Positions 42,291 through 48,260 of a stretch of 64,000 nt of DNA are shown in pieces. The position numbers and the translations under genes are program-made. The DNA is from Streptosporangium violaceochromogenes. Lineage in GTDB: Bacteria; Actinomycetota; Actinomycetes; Streptosporangiales; Streptosporangiaceae. The DNA is taken from assembly GCF_014654615.1 (NCBI RefSeq), contig NZ_BNBB01000018.1, forward strand, positions 48,707 to 112,706, given 5' to 3'. The notes under the pieces are model-generated. The model made no database searches and was not told the origin of the DNA. It saw only the letters and a list, made by a program, of their open reading frames with translations. Each line of letters begins with the position of its first letter. Position 1 is the first letter of the stretch.

Positions 42291-43381
42291 AGCTCATCGC
42301 CGACCACGCCGCCCTCGCCGACGCCGTCGCCTGGGCCGCCCACGCCCTCCCGAACCGGCCCCAAATCCCGGTCCTGGCCGGGCTCCTCCTCGAGGCCGGC
42401 AACGGCCGGCTGACCGTCTCGGCGTTCGACTACTACACCAGCAGGCGGGCCGAGGTCTCCGCCGACGTCTTCCACCCAGGGCGGGTGCTGCTGCCCGGCC
42501 GGGTGCTGGCCGACGTCGTCAAAGCCCTCCCTAAACAACCCGTCGCCCTCGACACCAACGACACCGAGGCAGTGCTCACCTGCGGCAGCGCTGAATTCGG
42601 GCTGCGCACCCTCGACGCCGAAGACTTCCCCACCCTGCCGGTCCCGCCGGAGGCAGCCGGAACCGTCGACGCCGCCACCCTCGCCGACGCCGTCGCCCAC
42701 ATCGCCCCCGCCGCCGGCCGCGACGACGTCGTCCCCATGCTCACCGGCATCTGTCTCGACAACACCGGCGGCCCCCTCGCCCTCGCAGCCACCGACCGGT
42801 ACCGCATCGCCGCCCACACCCTCCCCTGGCAGCCCACCCTCCCCGACGCCACGGTAAACGCGCTGGTTCCCGGCCGCATCCTGGCCGACCTCGCCAAAAG
42901 CCTGGGAGGCGGCGAAGTCACCCTCCGCCTCGGCGACGGCCTCGCCGCCGTCGAGGCCGCCGGCCGCACCACCACCGTCCGACTCCTCGATGAGCAGTTC
43001 ATCGACTACCGCTCCCGGCTGACCGGCGACTGGCCCATCCAAGCGGAGGTGGAGGCCGCGCCCCTGGCCGCCGCCGTCAAACGGGTGGCGCTGGTCGCCG
43101 AACGCAACACCGCCGTCCGCCTCACCTTCAGCCGCGGCCAGGTGCTTGTCCAGGCGGGCGGAGCCGACACCGGCCGCGGCCGGGAAACCGTCGCCGCCAC
43201 CCTCACCGGCGCCGACATCGAGATCGCCTTCCAATCCCAGTTCCTGCTGGACGGCCTGGCCGGGATCAGCGGCGGCCAGGTGCGGATCGGCATGACCGGC
43301 GCCGCCAAACCCGCCCTCCTCGCCGGCCCCGGAGAGAACCCCGCCTACCAGTACCTCGTCATGGCGCTGAGGCTGGCATGA
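42287..43381 (+). CDS. dnaN: Phage-encoded DNA polymerase III beta clamp
   Basis: A 364-residue sliding-clamp homologue. The three-domain layout is seen from MKLIADHAALADAVAWAAHALPNRPQIPVLAGLLLE, LTVSAFDYYTSRRAEV and LRTLDAEDFPTLP in domain I, and LALAATDRYRIAAH with LLDEQFIDYRSRL in domain II/III. It ends AYQYLVMALRLA in place of the bacterial MPMRL-type tail. The host must have its own dnaN elsewhere. A private clamp could favour phage replication or couple to late transcription, as in T4. Confidence 0.9.
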   Translation: MKLIADHAALADAVAWAAHALPNRPQIPVLAGLLLEAGNGRLTVSAFDYYTSRRAEVSADVFHPGRVLLPGRVLADVVKALPKQPVALDTNDTEAVLTCGSAEFGLRTLDAEDFPTLPVPPEAAGTVDAATLADAVAHIAPAAGRDDVVPMLTGICLDNTGGPLALAATDRYRIAAHTLPWQPTLPDATVNALVPGRILADLAKSLGGGEVTLRLGDGLAAVEAAGRTTTVRLLDEQFIDYRSRLTGDWPIQAEVEAAPLAAAVKRVALVAERNTAVRLTFSRGQVLVQAGGADTGRGRETVAATLTGADIEIAFQSQFLLDGLAGISGGQVRIGMTGAAKPALLAGPGENPAYQYLVMALRLA

Positions 43382-43575
43382 CCGGCCCCGACGTTGCTTA
43401 CGCCTGGCTGGAGGAGCAGGCCGACGCCTACGCCGCCCTCCTCGCCGACCAGCCGCGCACCGCCCCGCCCGTACCCCCGTACCTGGTCCACCCGGGCGTC
43501 CAGCCGCGGCCCACCGCCGAAGTCCTCGCCGCCTTCGCCGAGGAGCTCCGCGACGCGCAGGCGGTGACGCCGTGA
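43378..43575 (+). CDS. 65-residue phage protein
   Basis: ATG 43378 overlaps the clamp stop. Sequence TGPDVAYAWLEEQADAYAALLADQP, a helical, acidic small protein. Function unknown. Confidence 0.5.
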   Translation: MTGPDVAYAWLEEQADAYAALLADQPRTAPPVPPYLVHPGVQPRPTAEVLAAFAEELRDAQAVTP

Positions 43576-43832
43576 TCCGCCCCGACCGGCGCCCCGAGCA
43601 GCCACCCGTTCGTGTCGGCCAGGTGTGGGCCGACAACGACCGGCGCTCGACCGGCCGGAAAGTCCGCGTGGAGGAAATCCACGGCACACACGCAGTCGTC
43701 GTGCAGGTCGACTCCCGCGGCGTCGTCGACAGCCGCATGCCCGTACGCCGAACCCGGATCAGACTCGACCGGTTCCGGCCCACCAGCACCGGCTACCGGC
43801 TCATCACCGACGCGCCGGAGGTGACGCCGTGA
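43572..43832 (+). CDS. 86-residue phage protein
   Basis: GTG 43572. Contains VRVGQVWADNDRRSTGRKVRVEEIHGTHAVVVQV, a small beta-barrel-like motif found in many actinophage proteins. Overlaps both neighbours. Confidence 0.55.
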   Translation: MIRPDRRPEQPPVRVGQVWADNDRRSTGRKVRVEEIHGTHAVVVQVDSRGVVDSRMPVRRTRIRLDRFRPTSTGYRLITDAPEVTP

Positions 43833-44020
43833 TCCGCCGCCTGCGCACCCTCTGGGCCGACCTGGCCGCGATCGGCGACCCCGTCGCCGTCGACACCGAC
43901 TGGCACGACCTCCCCCAGGACACCGAGCCCGACGCCACCACCGACAACCCGGCCGCACCCAGCGGCCGGGCCCGCACCCACCCGCACGACGCCTCGCTCC
44001 CCGAGGAGGCCGCTCCATGA
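43829..44020 (+). CDS. 63-residue acidic phage protein
   Basis: GTG 43829. IRRLRTLWADLAAIGDPVAVDTD followed by a disordered acidic tail. Overlaps both neighbours; function unknown. Confidence 0.45.
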   Translation: MIRRLRTLWADLAAIGDPVAVDTDWHDLPQDTEPDATTDNPAAPSGRARTHPHDASLPEEAAP

Positions 44021-44712
44021 CCCAACTCACCTACTATCCGCCCCCCGACCGCCACGACGGCCTGCGGTGGGGCTACACCCTCAACGACCTCGACCACATC
44101 ACCCGCATGGCGCTCGCCCGCCACATCGCCGGCCGCAACATCATCCGCGCCGCCGACCGCTACCACCTCGCCTGGTCCGGCGTCGCCGAAGCCCTGTACG
44201 CGGCCGACACCCCGCCGGACCGGGCCGACCTGATCGCCGCCGGGCACCGGGCCCTCATCGAAGCGCGCGAAGAAGAACTCCAGGCCCACGGGTGGAGCAT
44301 CGACACCGGGCACCTGCAAACCCGGCCCCGATTCGCCGCCTACTGGGCACCCGTCGGCGACGGCGGCTTCGCCGACGCCATCATCGACCGCCTCGGCCTG
44401 CACACAGCCCTGCAAACCCTCACACCACGGCAGCGCGACGCCGTCCACGCCGTCGCCACCCTCGGCACCTACGACGCCGCCCAACAACACCTCGGCATCG
44501 GCCGCGGCACCCTCACCAGCCACCTGCACGCCGCCCGCCTGGCCATCCTGCAAGCCTGGATGCCCGGCGAAACCCCCATCCCGCCCCGCTACGTCCACAG
44601 CCGGGCCCCCATACGGTGCGGCACCCCCCACGGCTACCGCACCCACAGCAAACGGCGCGAAAAGCCCTGCGAAGCCTGCCGTGCCGCTTCCCGGCAGGGG
44701 GCGCCGCGGTGA
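44017..44712 (+). CDS. Sigma-region-4-like DNA-binding protein with zinc finger tail
   Basis: A 231-residue protein. Residues ~130-180 (LTPRQRDAVHAVATLGTYDAAQQHLGIGRGTLTSHLHAARLAILQAW) match the sigma-70 region 4 helix-turn-helix. The N-terminal half (LNDLDHITRMALARHI...AADRYHLAWSGVAEALY) is helical like a sigma region 2. The C-terminus (RCGTPHGYRTHSKRREKPCEACRAA) is a Cys/His tail seen in actinophage proteins. It may direct middle or late transcription. Confidence 0.68.
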   Translation: MTQLTYYPPPDRHDGLRWGYTLNDLDHITRMALARHIAGRNIIRAADRYHLAWSGVAEALYAADTPPDRADLIAAGHRALIEAREEELQAHGWSIDTGHLQTRPRFAAYWAPVGDGGFADAIIDRLGLHTALQTLTPRQRDAVHAVATLGTYDAAQQHLGIGRGTLTSHLHAARLAILQAWMPGETPIPPRYVHSRAPIRCGTPHGYRTHSKRREKPCEACRAASRQGAPR

Positions 44713-45245
44713 CTCTCATCGGCGCCCTCCAGACGACTCACCCGCGCCCGCCCAGCCCGTTCCTGCGCCGCACCCTCCTCCCACTGACGGTCGCCCTCGC
44801 CGTCCCGCTGCTGATAGCGCGCCTGAGGGAAGTGGACGACGAACTGCGTCAAACACAGATCGCCGCCGCCGTCGACGCCGCCCGCTACCTCACGGGGGTC
44901 GTCACCGACGAGGATTTGCAGTTCGGCGGGAAAAAATGCGTGCGGGGCTTCGCCGAGCTGGCCCGCTCCATGGCCTGCCTCGCCTACCAGCCCGGCGGCG
45001 TCACCGTCCTTAACCTGCACGCCTGCGCCCACCCCCACCCGTACTGCCCCGCACCCGGAGCCCGTCCGGCCGCGTGCTGCACCTGCGGGCCCGGCTGCAC
45101 CGCCGCCCACCCGGACGGGGCATGCCCGGACAACGGGTGCGGCTGGTGCGGCAACGGGTGCAACACCACCGGGCCGTGCTGCGCGACCTTGGTGCCGCCG
45201 TTCGGCCGGATCGTCACTCTCACCTTTCCCGGAGGTGCGGCGTGA
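44709..45245 (+). CDS. Phage protein with hydrophobic start and Cys-rich tail
   Basis: A 178-residue protein from GTG 44709. A hydrophobic stretch (LLPLTVALAVPLLIARL) lies near residues 22-38, and the C-terminal 70 residues hold about 13 Cys (CCTCGPGCTAAHPDGACPDNGCGWCGNGC). Metal binding is likely. Function unknown. Confidence 0.55.
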   Translation: MTLIGALQTTHPRPPSPFLRRTLLPLTVALAVPLLIARLREVDDELRQTQIAAAVDAARYLTGVVTDEDLQFGGKKCVRGFAELARSMACLAYQPGGVTVLNLHACAHPHPYCPAPGARPAACCTCGPGCTAAHPDGACPDNGCGWCGNGCNTTGPCCATLVPPFGRIVTLTFPGGAA

Positions 45246-45646
45246 TGTACCGCATCCTCGTCACCGGCAGCCGCCGCCTCACCGACGCCCACGCCCTCGA
45301 GGCGGCGCTCACCAACACCTGGCACGACGTCACCCAGCTCGGCGAGGAAATGCTCGTCGTCCACGGCGCCTGCTACCCCCAGCCGAACGCATCCGGTCAG
45401 CGGCCTTACCGGTCCGCGGACTGGCTCACCCACCTGTGGTGCGCCACCCGCGGCGTGCAGGACGAACCGCACCCCGCCGACTGGCACACCCACGGCAAAG
45501 CGGCCGGACCCATCCGCAACCAGGCGATGGTCGCCCTCGGCGCCGCCCTATGCATCGCCGCACCCCTCGGCGCCAGCACCGGCACCCGCGACTGCACAAG
45601 GCGAGCACGAGCCGCCGGAATCGAAGTCGTGGAGGTGACGGCGTGA
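45245..45646 (+). CDS. SLOG-family (YspA/DUF2493-like) protein
   Basis: A 133-residue Rossmann-like protein. MYRILVTGSRRLTDAHALEAAL opens the fold, VVHGAC sits at ~40, and GKAAGPIRNQAMV (~85) is the typical nucleotide-contact motif. DUF2493/SLOG proteins bind nucleotide-derived ligands and occur in phages and defence loci; the ligand here is unknown. ATG 45245 is used; GTG 45242 is one codon earlier. Confidence 0.78.
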   Translation: MYRILVTGSRRLTDAHALEAALTNTWHDVTQLGEEMLVVHGACYPQPNASGQRPYRSADWLTHLWCATRGVQDEPHPADWHTHGKAAGPIRNQAMVALGAALCIAAPLGASTGTRDCTRRARAAGIEVVEVTA

Positions 45647-45651
45647 CCGGC

Positions 45652-45897
45652 TCAGGGCTTCGCGGAAGGTCCGGACGTGGTTTTGGCTGCGCGCTTCTTC
45701 TCGTTCTCGCGGGCGCGCCGGATCCACTCACGATCGAACCCGATTTCGCGGGCGACCTCGCCGACCGGCTCTTTGTCCTTGTCGACGGCTTCAAGCGCGG
45801 CGGCGGCAAGCTCCATGCGCGCCTTCGCCTCGGCCTCCATGGCCGCACGGTAGGTGCGGCCGAGCCGTCGAAGGGTCTTCCGGCGCTCGTCATCCAT
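45652..45897 (-). CDS. Leftward helix-turn-helix protein
   Basis: An 81-residue, highly charged helical protein from ATG 45897 (MDDERRKTLRRLGRTYRAAMEAEAKARMELAAAALEAVDKDKE). The end (VGEVAREIGFDREWIRRARENEKKR) is a helix-turn-helix. It is one of only two leftward genes inside the rightward early region. A longer start at 45948 is open but would cover a repeated operator-like site, so the shorter start is preferred. A lysogenic regulator is likely. Confidence 0.6.
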   Translation of the reverse strand: MDDERRKTLRRLGRTYRAAMEAEAKARMELAAAALEAVDKDKEPVGEVAREIGFDREWIRRARENEKKRAAKTTSGPSAKP

Positions 45898-46172
45898 GCC
45901 CACATGGTGCCACAGGGGGTGAGGCATTACCTGGCGGCCTGTATTCATGCCACCCAGTCTGCCATCTCATGTGGCGCATCATCTACCGCACTATGTGCCA
46001 CAGGGTGATGCATATGATGGAGCTGAGCACTCGAGCGAAAAGAGAGGCGAAGTCCGGGCGATCGCCCGCCGTATCGAGGCTGCGGCCCCCGATGTGCGCC
46101 ACGGCGCACAAATTCAGGCGACCGAACCGGCCGCCGGCCTGGGGGACGCTCCGTCCCGGCGAGCCGAAACCT

Positions 46173-46196
46173 TGATCCATACCAGCAAGTAACAAA
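46173..46196 (+). repeat. TGATCCATACCAGC motif, copy 1
   Basis: TGATCCATACCAGCAAGTAAC then AAA. Matches the copy at 47107 in 19 of the first 21 positions and is followed 44 bases later by a hairpin. Confidence 0.65.
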
Positions 46197-46239
46197 GGAG
46201 GCCGCGATCCGGTCCCCACGCCCGCCCCAGACACAACAA

Positions 46240-46266
46240 AGGGGCCCGCCGCGACAGCAGGCCCCT
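46240..46266 (+). terminator. Hairpin upstream of ParB-like gene
   Basis: The stem AGGGGCC(C)GC pairs with GC(A)GGCCCCT, one mismatch, 7-nt loop. No T-run follows; attenuator or processing site are alternatives. Confidence 0.5.
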
Positions 46267-46276
46267 CCGAAAACCA

Positions 46277-46300
46277 TGATCCACAACCGGGAAGGCAACC
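46277..46300 (+). repeat. TGATCCACAACC motif, diverged copy 2
   Basis: Shares CCATGATCCA.A.C and the GGNAA-CC end with the copies at 46173 and 47107; it lies immediately before the ParB-like start codon at 46303. Confidence 0.45.
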
Positions 46301-46302
46301 CC

Positions 46303-47097
46303 ATGCAGATCGACATCGAACACATCACGCCCACCAGGGCCGAAGAAATGCTCGCCGCCAACGTACACAACCGCGACGTCCGCAAGCGGCACGTCCAGAC
46401 CCTCGCCGAAGCCATGCGGCGCGGCGAATGGGCCGCCAACGGCGACTCCATCAAATTCGCCCGCACCGGCACACTCCTCGACGGCCAGCACAGACTCCTG
46501 GCCGTCGTCGAATCCGGCGTCACCATCACCATGCCCGTCGTCCGCGGCCTGGCCCCCGAAACCCAAGCCACCATGGACACCCACGCCAAGCGCAAGTTCT
46601 CCGACGTCCTCAAGCTTCGCGGCGAAGTCAGCTGCGTCCAGCTCGCCGGCGCCCTCATGGTGCTGTGGAAGTACAACAACGGAGAACTGCGCGGCAACAT
46701 GCGCGTCCCCAGCTACGCCCAGATGCTCGACCTGCTGGAGACCAACCCCGGACTGCGCGACTCCGTCCGCGTGGCCGGACGCGTCGCGGCGTGCGTGAAG
46801 TTCTCCCCGTCCATGCTCGCCGCCGCCCACTGGATCTTTTCCAGCCTCGACTCCGAGGACGCGGAGTTCTTCTTCGCCCGCCTCGCCGACGGAGTCGACC
46901 TGAACCAGGACGACCCGATCCGCCGGCTGCGCGAGGTCATGATCCAGAACGCCACCAGCAACAGCCGCTTCAACAACCTCTACCTGTTCGCACTCACCTT
47001 CAAGGCGTGGAACGCCTACCGCGACGCCGTACCCGTGAAGGTCCTGCGGTGGCGGCTCGGCGGGTCCGCTCCCGAGGACTTCCCGGCTCCGATCTGA
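46303..47097 (+). CDS. ParB/DGQHR-type phage protein
   Basis: A 264-residue protein from ATG 46303. IEHITPTRAEEMLAANVHNRDVRKRHVQTLAEAMRRGEW and FARTGTLLDGQHRLLAVVESGVTITMPVVRG (residues ~45-80) match the ParB-like nuclease/DGQHR fold found in many phages. The rest is helical. It starts the replication block and is bracketed by repeated TGATCCA motifs and two hairpins, hinting at its own control or DNA-binding sites. Confidence 0.72.
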   Translation: MQIDIEHITPTRAEEMLAANVHNRDVRKRHVQTLAEAMRRGEWAANGDSIKFARTGTLLDGQHRLLAVVESGVTITMPVVRGLAPETQATMDTHAKRKFSDVLKLRGEVSCVQLAGALMVLWKYNNGELRGNMRVPSYAQMLDLLETNPGLRDSVRVAGRVAACVKFSPSMLAAAHWIFSSLDSEDAEFFFARLADGVDLNQDDPIRRLREVMIQNATSNSRFNNLYLFALTFKAWNAYRDAVPVKVLRWRLGGSAPEDFPAPI

Positions 47098-47106
47098 CGG
47101 AGACCA

Positions 47107-47130
47107 TGATCCATACCAGCCGGTAACCAA
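47107..47130 (+). repeat. TGATCCATACCAGC motif, copy 3
   Basis: TGATCCATACCAGCCGGTAAC then CAAAAG, followed after 3 bases by a perfect hairpin. Placed just past the ParB-like gene, mirroring the copy before it. Confidence 0.65.
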
Positions 47131-47133
47131 AAG

Positions 47134-47160
47134 GGCCCCTCGCTCCCAAACCGAGGGGCC
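47134..47160 (+). terminator. Hairpin after ParB-like gene
   Basis: Perfect 9-bp stem GGCCCCTCG with CGAGGGGCC around a 9-nt loop. No T-run follows. Confidence 0.55.
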
Positions 47161-47246
47161 TCCCCGGAGGAACCGCATGAACCGCACCGGCCGAAGACAG
47201 ATCCCGCTCCCGACCTAACGGACACTCACTAACTGGAGCAAAGCAA

Positions 47247-48260
47247 GTGGCGGGAAGCTACGCCAAGATCTACAACGAGATCTGGGCAGACCAGGACTTC
47301 CGGAACCTCGCCCGGAGCCAGCAATGGCTGTTCTTTGCACTGATCAGCCAGCCAGAGCTGAACTTCGCCGGCGTCATCACGACGACCGAACGCCGCCTCA
47401 CCGGATGCGCCGCAGGGTTCACCACGGCCGAACTGCGCGACGACCTGACCGCGCTTCAGGCCCGCCGCTACATCGTGGTCGACGAAGAACACGACGAGAT
47501 CCTGGTCCGCTCCTACATACGGCACGACGGGGCATGGCGGACCCCCAACGTACTGACAAGCATCATCCGCGCCGCGACCGCGGTTCGCTCCACCGCGATC
47601 CGGACCACCCTCGCCGAAGAGTTCGGCCGGCTTGCCTTGGACGAACTGTCGGGCAAGAAGGCCGAAGAGATGCGGGTCTCCGTCGTAAGGGTTATCGAAA
47701 CCCTTAAGCCAAGGGTTCCCGTAAGGGTTACGCCAACCCTTAACGCATGTGTCACCGAACCCTTCCGGGAAGGCATCACCGAACCCATCCCGGAACCCAT
47801 CGGTCAACCCATCGCCGAACCCATCGTTGTAGTTGCTGTTGTAGTTGAAGAAGTTAAAGACCGTACTTCGGTTTCTCTCCCTCAAGATCCTTCGCCTCCT
47901 TCGGAGCCGGAGAGTGAGGGAGTTCTCATCGAGCCCCCCGTCAAGAAGCCCAAGCCGGAGTGCGGCAGCGACCAAGATCCTGACTTCGCCGCGTTCTGGT
48001 CTGTCTATCCACGCAAGGTCGGCAAGCCCTCGGCCCGTACCGCCTGGCGCAAGCTCATGAAAGACCGCATCGACCCGAAGTCGATCATTACGGCGGCCGA
48101 GGCGTTCCGGGACGACCCGGAGCGCCGCCGCCAGCACAAGCGGTTCACACCCCACCCGTCCACATGGCTCAACGACGAGCGATTCCTCGTCGAGGACGAC
48201 GACAACGACGTCTGGACCTGGAACGACGTCGAAGAGTCCGCACCGGCGGAGTTCAACTGA
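47247..48260 (+). CDS. Phage replication initiator-like protein
   Basis: A 337-residue protein from GTG 47247. Residues ~5-115 form a winged-helix domain (YAKIYNEIWADQDFRNLARSQQWLFFALISQPELNFAGVI...LQARRYIVVDEEHDEILVRSYIRHDG) typical of phage replication proteins. The centre is low-complexity (TEPIPEPIGQPIAEPI) and encoded by phased DNA repeats. The C-terminal DFAAFWSVYPRKVGKPSARTAWRKL (~250) is the common helicase-loader/replication tail, found also in DnaD/lambda-O-like proteins. Its stop overlaps the DnaB-like gene, which it should load. Confidence 0.78.
   Translation: MAGSYAKIYNEIWADQDFRNLARSQQWLFFALISQPELNFAGVITTTERRLTGCAAGFTTAELRDDLTALQARRYIVVDEEHDEILVRSYIRHDGAWRTPNVLTSIIRAATAVRSTAIRTTLAEEFGRLALDELSGKKAEEMRVSVVRVIETLKPRVPVRVTPTLNACVTEPFREGITEPIPEPIGQPIAEPIVVVAVVVEEVKDRTSVSLPQDPSPPSEPESEGVLIEPPVKKPKPECGSDQDPDFAAFWSVYPRKVGKPSARTAWRKLMKDRIDPKSIITAAEAFRDDPERRRQHKRFTPHPSTWLNDERFLVEDDDNDVWTWNDVEESAPAEFN
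47687..47824. repeat. Iteron-like 12-bp-phased repeats, candidate origin
   Basis: AAGGGTT or its complement at 47687, 47699, 47711, 47723, 47735 and 47758; then AACCCAT at 47782, 47794, 47806 and 47818. Steps are 12 bases (23-24 at two gaps). An AT-richer stretch follows (47825-47880). This lies inside the initiator gene, as the lambda origin lies inside gene O. Confidence 0.6.

Larger units (their letters stand above)
45898..46302. promoter_or_regulatory. Control region between leftward HTH gene and ParB-like gene
   Basis: It contains two copies of GTGCCACAGG(GG)GTGA.GCAT (45907-45926 and 45995-46012), two copies of a TGATCCA.A motif (46173 and 46277) and a 9-10-bp hairpin (46240-46266). 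Short open frames exist but none is convincing. Confidence 0.55.

Noticed and set aside
45969..46192. Short frames in the gap before the ParB-like gene
   Set aside because: Three overlapping frames compete, none has coupling or recognisable sequence, and they cross the repeated operator-like sites.
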